From: Astropecten irregularis
Taxonomy: Eukaryota; Echinodermata; Asteroidea; Paxillosida; Astropectinidae
Assembly (NCBI GenBank): GCA_963971285.1
Contig: OZ020246.1
Span: forward strand, 25,208,494-25,272,493
Length of the DNA stretch: 64,000 nt
Direction of reading: 5' to 3'
The notes under the pieces are model-generated. The model saw nothing but the letters and a program-made list of their open reading frames with translations, did not search any database and had not been told where the DNA came from. The translations under genes were made by a program, and so were the position numbers. Numbering within the stretch: the first letter of the stretch is position 1; each line of letters opens with the position of its first letter. Shown here piece by piece: positions 50,701 to 61,700 of this stretch.

Positions 50701-51083
50701 ATAGTTTTAGGACCCGTTAACCCACAATCCCCTTTATTTCCTTATTATTTGAATAGGTAGCATAAACTACAAAAGTACAATAGGTGGGCCAAATTACATC
50801 GTCACTATACACTGACGCACAGCAGCATGCTCACTGCAGCCACAGGCATGATGATCATGCATGTCATGCCATCGTTACACAAACACGACAAAAGCCGGAC
50901 CGAGTTTACCAATCGTTTTTGGCAACCAGTACCGGCAAATTCTCGGGCCAAAGTTCCCAGGCGGCTGCCTGGTCACCTTACCTTCTTAATTTCCGTTTCG
51001 TTGGCATTTTTGGTGACTCCCAAGACATCGTAAAGCTTGGTGTCATTAGCAGGAGCTCGGCCGCCTCGCATGTTGAACGCCAT
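41734..51083 (-). CDS. DNAJA2: DNAJA2, type-I Hsp40 (DnaJ) co-chaperone, complete
   Basis: A cytosolic J-domain protein that delivers clients to Hsp70 and stimulates its ATPase. Ten coding exons join in frame: 50982-51083, 48089-48148, 47295-47403, 46195-46309, 45481-45561, 44933-45066, 43950-44092, 43259-43457, 42439-42566, 41734-41925. The sum is 1,263 bp, 420 aa; human is 412 aa. Domain order: J domain starting TKLYDVLGV, with the catalytic HPD in [12 protein letters not shown]; a Gly/Phe linker ([14 protein letters not shown]); client domain ([19 protein letters not shown]); four zinc-finger CXXCXGXX motifs ([32 protein letters not shown]); the second client-binding domain ([22 protein letters not shown]); an acidic tail [10 protein letters not shown]; and the C-terminal prenylation box CAHQ, identical to human DNAJA2. 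The 5' exon is isolated by a 2.8-kb intron that holds a hAT-like insertion. Confidence 0.97.
42033..42094 (-). repeat. Hammerhead-like core followed by a histone-type 3' stem-loop
   Basis: Minus strand: CTCCTGAAGA, then a 7-bp stem TGGTCAG/CTGGCCA, then GAACG, and 10 bases later GGCTCTTTTCAGAGCC followed by ACCCCAC. The last hairpin matches the canonical replication-dependent histone mRNA stem-loop. It lies between the last two DNAJA2 exons. Confidence 0.6.
42775..43005 (-). repeat. Hammerhead-like repeat unit, related to 7330-7805
   Basis: Minus strand reads TCCTGATGATGACTAGAGC then AGGCTAGTCAAAACGTTGAG. CTGATGA is followed by a perfect GACTAG/CTAGTC stem. The expected GAAAC is AAAAC here, so the copy is probably inactive. 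GTGTTTC(C/T)GCAAACCGATT occurs directly on both sides, as in a tandem array. It lies in a DNAJA2 intron. Confidence 0.6.
44676..44828. mobile_element. 153-bp hairpin MITE, family A, second copy
   Basis: Same length, ends and arm sequence as the copy at 41012-41164, with a few substitutions (for example CTAACGTTTTGCG at the left). It lies in a DNAJA2 intron. No clear target duplication. Confidence 0.8.
45624..45850. mobile_element. Inverted-repeat element, family G
   Basis: Left end GACCGATCCGATGGCACGATA, then ACTGTCCGCCATTACTGCAG and CTTTTGTCCGGCAACAAAAG; the right side carries the inverse (TACTGGCGGGGACACTGCAG, then GGATCGGT). Copies: 27661-27840 and 60533-60735. Confidence 0.66.
46341..46480 (-). 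repeat. tRNA-derived SINE-like repeat in DNAJA2 intron
   Basis: Minus-strand copy beginning ATAGGGCTGGAAAGCTCAAT and ending with the CAGTTTCCCTTGTGATTATT tail about 30 bp before the acceptor of exon 46195-46309. The B box is degraded. Confidence 0.7.
46790..47036. mobile_element. Fold-back element, family C, flanked by a 13-bp direct repeat
   Basis: Left arm GGGCCAATTTCACGGAGCTG...CTTAGCACAAA; right arm TTTGTGCTAAGCAGGGCCGTG followed by AAATTG. The flanks share GTCTTGTGTCCAG (46777-46789, 47037-47049). Copies of the family also sit at 25838-26076, 26139-26348 and 28541-28787, with a truncated one near 22182-22285. Confidence 0.7.
48472..49867. mobile_element. hAT-like element in DNAJA2 intron 1
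   Basis: Ends CAGTGTTCTCCAAC and, inverted, CAGTGTTCTCCAAC match exactly. Flanks share ATCATT on both sides but not as a clean 8-bp duplication. The left end has GCCACGCTT repeats; the right end has CGCGCTACGCGCTCAGC. No transposase recognised in the 1.4-kb interior. Confidence 0.65.
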
Positions 51084-54000
51084 GTTGTCGGCTGTGAATT
51101 CGCTAGAATTCTCTATCGTTACACTGCGGCTGCGCAAGTTCCTGGTTTAGATGACGTCACAGCAGTCCCAAGCTGAGTCTGCACTCGTGCTGAGAATGTC
51201 TCATTGCGCAGTTCAATATGCGCGGAAAGGTTTCTTAGGGCATTTTGCCCTTATTTGGAATAAATCACAGCTATTACGCATGAGCAGTCGTGCTGGTACA
51301 CACTGGATACGGGGATGAGTTCGTCACGCGACATTATTCTTCAAGGCATTCTGCATTTCTGAACATGTGCGCATCACAGACAGTATTGCGAAATATTTGT
51401 ATGAGTTGCAAATCATGACCAAAGTGCGCCAAATGTTCGTAACGAAGCAAAGTGGGATTTCCCTACGTTAACCAGAAATTTGTCTAACCGAAAACTATTA
51501 CCCTTCGGATTCAGAGTGAAAACTTAATGAAAGAATGCCGGTGGGTTTATGAATGGCGCACGTGTACTAAATTAGAATTTGAATTTCAGTCTGATCCTAT
51601 GTCGAAAAAACAATAGACTCAGTTGAACACGAATGAGCCAGTCACTTCAGTACTCCCTTTTAAAATGTTTGGACTTGGCATTTAGTTATAGGCCTTCGCC
51701 CCTCGAGTCCCACAATGAAAAGCAATGATTATTTCATGCTTGTTCATCAATATTGAATTATTTAGCATACATTTCCGGGCGCTATATATAAGTTATCAGG
51801 GGAGCCTAAAAAAAGGGGGCGGGGGGGGGGATGGTGACAAGTCAGAATAGTTCCGGGAGAAACACTTTATAGAAAAAGAGTAATTTTTTCAATAATTATG
51901 GTAAATTGAATTGCGTTCCAATATTTCAATTTCAGAGAATACATTATCCCGACATTGGGACACTTTTGGCATGACTTGTGTACCCCGAAGAGCAAAATAG
52001 TGGCCTCAAAGGTAAAACATGTCAAAATATGACATGGGGATGTCAAGATGATATGACCGTAGTTATGTCGAAATATGACAGTTATATGTCAAAATATGAC
52101 AGCTACATGAATACATAATAAAACAAAAAACAAAATCAATTTAAGTTTTCATGTCGCATTTTTTTTATTAACTTCTTCTTTTCTTTAATTTTGTCCCACA
52201 GCATATCTCGGTGGAGGGAATTTGAGTTAATATCACAATTAGATTTATTTTTAATGTTACAATTTAATTGAGCATTTCTTCCAACACAGCCGACCATGTG
52301 ATGATCACTCTGTTTAAAAACATTCAATACAAAAAGCTAAAGTACGTATTTAAAAGCTATCAACAGCAAAACAAGAACTGGGAAAAAATATGATCGCTTT
52401 TCTTAACTAACTTTCTGCATTAATATTTTCTTACGAGTGTTTGCAAATTCCCTCCGAAATGCCATCTGCAGTTTATAACTTAAACTGGCTACAAGTGAAC
52501 AATAGATAGCAGCACACACCAATAAATTGTAAATGGTGAATGATGTTTTGTGTTTGCATTTTTCAGCAGGCAAATTGCGATGAAGGCTCTCAATAATAGC
52601 GTATCAAAAAGTCATTCCTCAATTTTGTTTTAATATGCAACAAATATAATACAGTTATATTGTTAAACTCATTTTTTTTCTTTATAGAAGCATAACTTAC
52701 ATTGATAATGTTGTGTTACTATTTTCCATACCAAAAATTATTGATGAACATGCTCTTGGAACAATGGTACAGGTCTGATCACGATATATAAGTCTAAATT
52801 ATTTATGAAATAAATGGGAGTTTCCAAAACTCTACTGAACAAGTAGGAAGACTGGAAATAAAAGGATTTCTCTTCCTAAAATTTATATAAATTTTCGTAT
52901 GAAAAAGGTGGGTGCTGCTGAATTTGTACAAATTTAAGGAAGAGTAATCCCTTTTTTCAGTTGAGGCTAATTCTTTACAAATTTGGAATTTGTTGAAACT
53001 TTTCTGATGTCAGTCTTGATTTTTGTATGCATTGAATAGTATCAGACATTTTGGTAGATGCAGTTTACAGAATGTTCTTGTTTTAAACTCCAAGGAAGCC
53101 AGCCTGAGAAACCTGGGGGCAGATTCTTTACAACTTATATTTTCTCTCCATCAAAATAAGGACAAAATATATTTACATCCCCAAAGAGATTTAGAGTTAC
53201 TTTTGAGCGATGGCAAAGGTTTTGATAAATGTACATGTTCCAAATCTGTCCACGATCATATTTCTCTTTTGTACCTCCACGATAGAACTCAGCAGGCCCA
53301 TCATGGTCACAGGCATGCAACTTGGACTTGAAAAACGATGACATTCCAATCTTTACCATACTTTGTACAGTGTTTTTCACTTTTCAATGGCGTAAGAGTG
53401 AAGAGAGAAAAGAGGAATTTGGCTGATCCGAGGAAAAGTTGCATGCCTGTGGTCAAGATGAATGTGTCCGTAATAAACCATTTGCAAGTTAAATTGGAAT
53501 AGTGTCAGGTACACGGACTTCTTTCATTACACATAAACACCCCAGTTTGAATTTCCCACACTAAAGACTGTTGTTATATCACATGATAAGCAAGCTTTTG
53601 CATAGCAATACCCATCTCTGGAATGGACTGGTTCCGTTGTGCCATTCTTATCCATGATGAACAGTGCATTAGTGCAAGACGTCTGTTATGGACGTCTGTT
53701 ATGTAACTAGTAGTTACATAACAGACATCTTGCACCAATAGCTTGCAGCAAAAGCTTGCCCCGAATCATGTGATATAGCAACATAGTCTTTAGTCTGGAG
53801 AATTCAGGATTTGATGTTTACGTACAGTGAAAGAATTCAGTGTACCAGATATAGCCTTGGTCAAGGCGTTATCGTATTCGTACCATGTGCATTTTTGTTC
53901 ACAGCGCTCCCGATTCCAACCCCCGCACGATCCCGTCACGATCGTTTGCGAGTACAATAATATAATGCATATTAGGCAAACAGCGACCTCTCGCGGTCGT

Positions 54001-55724
54001 GTGAAATATGCAAATTTGGTCTACTGGCCAGTATACATAATTTACATATTTCACACAACCGCCAGAGGTCCTTGTTTGCCTGATGTGCATTATATCATTG
54101 TACGATCGTGACGGGATCGTGCGGGGGATGGGATCGGGAGCGCTGTGAACAAAATAATAATGCACATGGTACGAATACGATCAACGCCTTGACCAAGGCT
54201 ATACCAGATTTTGTTAAATTTTAACTTGCGAAAGGCTTATTAGTCATAACAGGGTACCAGCACTTGCCAACCTTACATCAACAAAATCAATTTAGTCGTT
54301 TAACCATAAAGTAGACAAAAGTAAGCATCCAATCTTCGGTCAACTACATCTGAACTATTAAACTAATTTAAAGTTCTAGTTAGAGATCAATATAACTGTG
54401 CATTTTAACTTTTGTTTTAAATTTTTACGAAATACATAAACTTTATATATTTTATTTGAAGGTTATTTTAACCTAAATTAAATGGTACTTTGATTATATA
54501 TTTTTTTTTCTATTTACAACAACTGCCTAATAATAAGGAAGCAAAAGAAAAACAAAAAATAATGAAGACTGATTTTTTTTGTTTTGAATGCCTAAACATT
54601 CCCCGAAGAAGACATATTTTCCAAGATTTCTGCATTGATCGAACATCAATGGAAGTTAAATTTTCCACAAATTTCCAAATTGTTTTGTCCATCCCAACCA
54701 AACCTAATTTCAACACTCCTTGAAAATTTACTGCAATAATTAAACTCAGTGATTTACGTTTTAACCGTTATTAACTAAACTCTACAAAAGGAAAAGTGAA
54801 AAATTCTGGAAAAAAATTTATATTGTGTGTGTGAGTAAACAGGAAGGGGTTACAATGCTGGTGCCTTTCTGTGTTACGATGAAATTAATGAGCAATGTTA
54901 AAACAAAGTATTACTATTGAATTATTATGTAATTAATATTTTTTTTGTTCACAATTGACAGATGAAAGTCTGCCGAATGAAACAGGTCATAATATTAACA
55001 GGCACTTAGATACAAGCAGTAATGCAAGTCATTATATACAACCATCTCAGATTCAACAGGTCAACTTCCGACAAGGTTAAGCGTACAACCTATCTTTGGT
55101 CTTTCTTCCCCAATCAAATTCCAAAACGTAACATCTGGCTTCCCAATCAAGTTTCCCTTTCCACCCCAAAAATTATTTTTCAACCAGAAAATGATTCAGC
55201 AGACTTGGCGTTTCATTCTCAGAGGGGCATGGCCTTTTTACCTTGGAAAACTGAATTGGCCATCGAGGCCATTTCATACAAGAGACGCTGACTGGCCAAG
55301 GACAAATGTCAAAGGCCAAGGACAAAGGTCAAAGTCCAAGTTCAAGGAAGACAAGAGGCCTCTGTGGCCTTCTATCATAGGCCCTGCTCCGTCAGACTTT
55401 GGTTTAACCAATGACATCATTCAATATTCTTCTCAGTATAAACGGAGGACAGTTTCGTAAACATTTCATTAAGCCCCACATTTGCTTACTATAAAATAGT
55501 TTTGTTAAGCAAACCACAGGCTTACCAGCCAAAATCCCTTGTTCTGTATAACAGCCAGCGAATGGTTCCCTGCTGAGATGTGCTTAGCACGAAAATCTGC
55601 TGAGCAAGATTGCAACTGTGCGATGCATTCTCCTATCAAGCTCCTATCCGCTCTATGCATTATCAACTGAGGGCGCACTTCGTTCCTTGATTCATGCGTT
55701 AATTATTAAGCTGGTTCACTGTTC
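51084..55724. other. Spacer between USP10 3' end and DNAJA2 5' end
   Basis: No gene recognised. The first 350 bp next to DNAJA2 are the most GC-rich and probably hold its promoter; no TATA box or clear heat-shock element was found. Further right: a G run (51815-51835), four copies of a CAAAATATGACA-like motif (52015-52105), a long inverted-repeat element (53851-54202) and AT-rich sequence. Open frames at 55022-55460 have no recognisable domain. Confidence 0.5.
53851..54202. mobile_element. Long inverted-repeat element, 352 bp, with 7-bp direct flanks
   Basis: Arms of about 150-165 bp fold back on each other, starting ATAGCCTTGGTCAAGGCGTT and ending AACGCCTTGACCAAGGCTAT. ACCAGAT occurs directly on both sides (53844-53850, 54203-54209). 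No coding capacity. Confidence 0.75.
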
Positions 55725-58700
55725 TCAGATCAAGTCACGTCTGCGATAGAATAACAAGTAAGGAGTGTAGGCAGCCAGTGGTTTGATGACCTGCGATAGA
55801 CGTACCGGCTTGACCATGCTGTCGTCAAGACGCAGCCAGCTACTACTGCCAGCGTGGAAGACATCAGTGATGTAATGTCCACCGGAGGCCTCCTTACCTG
55901 TGTGGTACACCACTGGAAGAAACAGATAAATAGGATAAAATAATAGGATAATAAGGATAGCCCTACAAATGCCAAGAAACAAACTCGCTTTCCAGGAGGT
56001 TGTGGGTTCGAACCCTACCTGTGTCAGCGCATTTGTCAACCTGATGAAAAACCTTAAAGACAAAGACCATACACAGCATTTTGCAAGTATGCCAATGAGT
56101 TCAACCTTTTCCATTTCTCTTTAAACTTCAGGGGTCAATTTCAAAAAGCACTGCCATCGATCGTAACTCAAGTAAAGAAGGATAACCCATCGTATCCTAC
56201 GTAGGACTGCAATGCATCATAAGTCCTACGATTGATATTTAAGTTACGATGCGTTTGGTGAAATCGACCCCATATTAATTTCCACTCATTCTATTACACC
56301 ACATCATCACATCAGTATTAAAACAAAACAAATTTCTGATTTTACTCACCGGCAAATAATTTGTAGGTTCGCTGATTGAGCATCATCTTTGACGACTTCA
56401 TGTTTGGAGACAAAAGATCTAAGAACATAAGTAGACATAAAGACGTTATTGGTCGATAGAGGGCGCTATATCAGACACCATCTTTGAGGGTTCAAGGCAG
56501 GAAAAAAAAATCCTATTATACCTACAACAAATTAAGTGGTAAATTCAAATCAATTCAAATTATAATGTCAAAGTGATGAACTGCTGCAAACTGCTCATCA
56601 GCCAAAATAATGACCTGAAATCTATAAAATGCTTGGAGTTACAATAGGAGGGCCTGACGCATTTTGATCCTGATAGGACTTTTGTCAAAGGCTAAATGAC
56701 AAGAGGACAAGAACATGCAAGTAAAGTATACACATAAATGGATGAGAGTATCAGAACAAAAGTTCTTAAAGTTCTTTGGTTCTGATCCTCTCATCCATTT
56801 ATGTGTATCTTTCCTTGCATGTTCTTGTCCTCTTGTCATTTAGCCTTCAATACAGATCCTTCTAGGGTCGAAACGCCTCAGGCCCTACTAACTCCAAGCA
56901 AATTATAATATGATTTGTTCACTTTTCAATGACTTAAAAACTCAGTCAGTTTCCCTTGTGGTTATTTCACGAACAAATTATAATATAATACACTTGGCTT
57001 GAGTTTTGTTGGTGTTTATAGATTGGCCCAGAATAAGGACGCATGTAGGACCACGGCAGTTCAACAATGAACTAACCGTACTATGATGATGATGACATTT
57101 TAGAGTGAAATCTTGAAATTTTGACAGTAAATATTTGACGGTACTTCCAACAGATGGTATTGATAGAGAGCTCTTTAGTCCAAAAGAACTAATAGACATT
57201 AAGAAGCAGGTAAATCCAGCAGTACACAGAATTTATCAGAGTTGCTGACTCGGGACTTGTGACTTGACTCAGAAATACCAGCATTGACTTGTGACTTGAC
57301 TCGTGACTCGACTTGGACTTGCAAAAATTGATTTGCTGCCCCCTCTGGAATTTATGCATGTGAAAAGGGCATGACTGAGATGTCTGATAGTACAGAGTAG
57401 AGTTCAAGGCTGCCGATGTCATGATGGGAACATACCTCTGTTGATCTCTAGCTCCACGGAGTAGTCCAGCTTCTTCATGACCTTCTGGCAGCCTCCGGAC
57501 TTGTCGTAGACAAACCTCTTGAGGTGGAGGGTCAGGACCGGAGGCAGCTCTTCCAGGGTGATGCGACGGGACGCCTCGACCTGAGAACACATGAGCAGTA
57601 TGAGGCTATGTGAATCAAATTCATTGTGATCTTCATTCTTCGCTTAGAGTAAAATAGCCAAATTTCTATGCCAGTACAGTAAGAGAAAAGTCCTTACTTA
57701 CACATTTAGAGTTATATGATTACATAAACTATGCACACGCACAACTGAAAATCATTCCCTAATCCATGAAATAGGATCTCGTACGGACAGATATAATACC
57801 GAAAACAACAATTCTGTTTTGGCAAAAATGATGACAGTGGACGACTTGGAAAAGAGATGGCAAGTGGAAGGGACTCTTACCTCTTGCTTGGTCTTATTGC
57901 AAGTGAATCCATGCAGCGCTTCACGGTTTCCAAGATTCTCAATAGCCTCACGCACAGTCCAGATGTTGTCAGACTACAAATGATCAAACAAAACGGCAAA
58001 AATAAATATTAATGTGAAACCAGATAGATACAGGATACACCAATAATGGGCTTGTAAAGAGCACACCCAGGGGTCGATTTCACCAAAGTCATCGTAATTT
58101 CCTGTCAATCATAGGACTTAGGGCGCATTGCAGACCTACGTAAGATACAGTGGGTTATCCTTCGCAATTCGAGTTACGATCGATCGTAGGGCTTCGTGAA
58201 ATCGACCCCTGGTTGCATACATTACTAACACCACTGAATACCAAGTTGATTGGAACAGTGAACACTATGGGAAACCTGACATACATGTATGTGTGAGGTT
58301 GAGAATGTTGAAGTCAAGTTAATTCTGGAATAGGAGCTGCTTTACATCCTTGTCATCCACCCTGGATAATTCTCCTCAGCTGATGAAATTTGCAGAAAGC
58401 CGTCAACTACAGGACTTTGAATGGGGGTCGTGGTTGACATACGAAGTAATAAGTTAATTCTATCTCTTGAAAGCCATATAAATTGCTCATAAAAATCCAA
58501 CGAGTGGTGTACGCTAAATTAACCAAAGAAGTGAGCCCTCCTGTGGTTTGTTGAAGCTATTTTTGGCCCAATCAGGATAGTTTCAGAAACACAATTTAAA
58601 CTAAGACTCCGGGTGAGTGATTATCAGGGATGCCAGTGGGTTATCAGTCCAGGGCCGGAATTTTTTGGGGAATGGAAAAGTATGCGAATATATGCACGCA

Positions 58701-61700
58701 CGCACGTACGCGCGCGCACCGGACGTAAAAAAGCACGTATACACATAATGAACATTGATACATGTCATGCTAAAAACACTCACATTATGTATCCTGCAAG
58801 GCTGAGTCATCTCGGGATTTTTTTGTTGCGGAACCCGACCGAGTTTTTTGGTCGGGATCCGGTGTTCCGATAAATTAATTCACGAAAAAATACGTACTTT
58901 GGTGACCCCCAAAATAAAGAAAAACAAAGAATTCCGACATCGAACACGTGCAAAAAACACGGCTGGAGTACCGAGTGTTACGCCGATGTACGCTTGTAAT
59001 TTAGTTGCGAGATCCCTGTAAAATATTTCTTCCGAAATTCCGAAGTATCAAAAACCGTGTTTTCCTGAGCAGCTAAATCTTACTTGAATTTCAATCAGTC
59101 ATTTTTGTCCTATTGGCTATGTAGAAACGTTGTGAAATCCCTCCGAAATCAACGGTCGCACTGTGACAAGCGTGAGAATTTCTTCCCCCATGGTAAGACG
59201 TAAACAATCATCGCGCACGCCATGTCATTGAATTTCCTATGCATGATACTGGTACTCCGCGCAAAGTGCACCAGCGCAGCGAAAGTCTCAACCACGTGCG
59301 TCGGTAGGAAGCTTTCCGTACATGTACACATCATGTACATCAACATGTATACAGTACACAACGTGCGTACGATGTATGTATGTGGGATAATGTGGCATGC
59401 ACGGTAAAGTAGCACTCGGACGGACCGTGGACTACATCTGTATTGCGCGGCAGGCATGTAGGAAAGCGATGTGCGAATGGTAGTTTCGGTCATTTCGCAA
59501 GTGTTTATTGTCGCTCCGAACCACAAATGCCGACGGCCGGAGGCTTTTTCCGAAAATATGAAAAAGCCGGAATTCCGGCAATTGCCGGAAGTCTGGCATC
59601 CCTGGATTATTAACAAATTATCAAGGATTCCCCTTCTTATGTGCTTAATAACAAAAGTGAAATCCAGAAAAATTATTTGTTGTACAGCTAAATATCGGTC
59701 ATGTCTGGTTCCCAAGCCACCAACCTGAATATCTAGTTGCAATGTGAAGAATGGCTGGAGGGTGGCAGACTCCTTGGATCCTTGCTGGTGTAGAGCTGAC
59801 CTCATTTGACCTCCAAAGATGTCGTACAGCGGAGAGCGATTAAAGTGGGCCTACAACCAGAAAATAAAAGTTGGAATAGGTTTGCAAAGTTCTGGTCAAG
59901 TTTCACTCAGGTTGAAAGTCTGGAAAGTGCTCGACAAAGTGTTTTAAACCCAGAGTGGTATCTGGGCATCGTTTGGACATCCTACTTGCTGTTTTGGACA
60001 TCCTACTTGCTATTTTGGACATCCTACCTGCTATTTTGGACATGCTACTTGCTGTTTTGGACATCCTACTTGCTGTTTTGGACATCCTACGTGCTGTTTT
60101 TGACATTCTACTAGCTGTTTTGCACATCTGAATTGCTGTTTTGGACATCCTAATTGCTGTTTTGGACATCCTACTAGCTGTTTTGGACAACCTACTTGCT
60201 GTTTTGGACATCCTACTTGCTGTTTTGGACAACCTACTTGCTGTTTTGGGCATCCTACTAGCTGTTTTGGACAACCTACTTGCTGTTTTGGACATCCTAC
60301 TAGCTGTTTTGGACATCTTAATTGCTGTTTTGGACAACCTACTTGCTGTTTTGGGCTTCCTACTAGCTGTTTTGGACAACCTACTTGCTGTTTTGGACAT
60401 CCTACTTGCTGTTTTGGGCATCCTACTTGCTGTTTTGGACATCCTACTTGCTGTTTTGGAGGACATCCTACATGTTGTTTTGGACAGTAACTGAAATGAC
60501 TTGCAGACTGAGTACCCAAAGTTTTGTCTATTGACCGATCCAACGGCACGATATACTGTCCGCCATTACAGCAGTGTCCCCGCCTGCCTTTTGTCCGGCA
60601 ACAAACGAATTTATGCTCCGCCATACTTTATAATTGCAGGGTGTACATCCCATGATTAGAGGACATACATCCTGCAATATAGAGTGCGGCAGACGTAAAT
60701 TCTTTTATTGCCGGACAAAATTGTTGAATCGGTGTATCAAGTGAAGCCCAAATGAGGACAACAATTGTTCAAATTAATTTTGTTTGCCACTACAAACTCA
60801 CCACTCTGGTGATGCTGCTTTTATTACCACGTCCAACCTGTTCCCATTCCTCTTCATTGTCGTCATCTTCATTCTCCTCATCTCTGTCCTCCTTGGTGTG
60901 ATTAGAGACGGGCAAACCATTCGTCTTAGCTCCTGCCGGCCCGTTGGTGTCTCCTGCAAATCAAGACATTTCATTCATTTATCATTCTGGTAGTCAGTTA
61001 ACCTGGGTGTCAGTATTTGTAAAAGCCATGGAGACAAGGCAAGGAAGAACAAGCTTAATTTTTGTTTTTAAACGTAATATCATACTTTGGTTTTGTCAAA
61101 GAAATGCAGATTCATTGTCAAAAATATCAAAGAAGATACTGTAAAAGTCTTTTGTGAAGATGATAAGGAAAAAAAAAGTTTCTGGTCAATTGTTTTCACT
61201 CTTTTCAGGATAAATAAAGCACCAAAAGACCAACAATATCTATGGTGCACTATATGTCTTGTGTAGAAATATGAAGCTTACCATATTTCTCGGTTGTGTA
61301 ATACTTCATGAGGGCTAGCATCTCCTCATGAAGACCGTTCAGCAGACATCCCAGAAACTCCTCCGCATCTTCCTGACGCCCTTGCTGTACCAATAAAAAA
61401 AAACAATAACATTTCCTGTTACTACCAATATTTCACTCTGTGCCTACCCAGAAGTTACCTGATTCACGGAGGTCATATGCTGCATAACCCTGACCCAGAA
61501 ATACTTGCAAATGCTTTTTGTGGCCCAAATTAGTCCCCTGGCAAAAACAAATTTACAGAACTTATCAAAGTCATGTATTTAAAGTAACCTCACTGATGAA
61601 ATGTATTGCGTCTGGAAGCTTCCAACTTGAGCAAATTCAATATAAATTGCAGACCTATCACCGGAATGCAGGGCTTCCCATTGGTGTGTGACATTCATGG

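Noticed and set aside
51095..51115. Possible heat-shock element (GAATTCGCTAGAATTC) before DNAJA2
   Set aside because: Spacing of the GAA/TTC units does not follow contiguous 5-bp steps; probably chance.
59149..59805. Longest open frame, 218 codons, minus strand
   Set aside because: It begins in the USP10 exon 59725-59850 and reads past the donor into intron and a hAT-like element; beyond LQLDIQ there is no USP10 similarity.
59903..60624. Overlapping long open frames (up to 197 codons) with 7-residue repeats
   Set aside because: They are the 21-bp minisatellite read in several frames on both strands, inside a USP10 intron.
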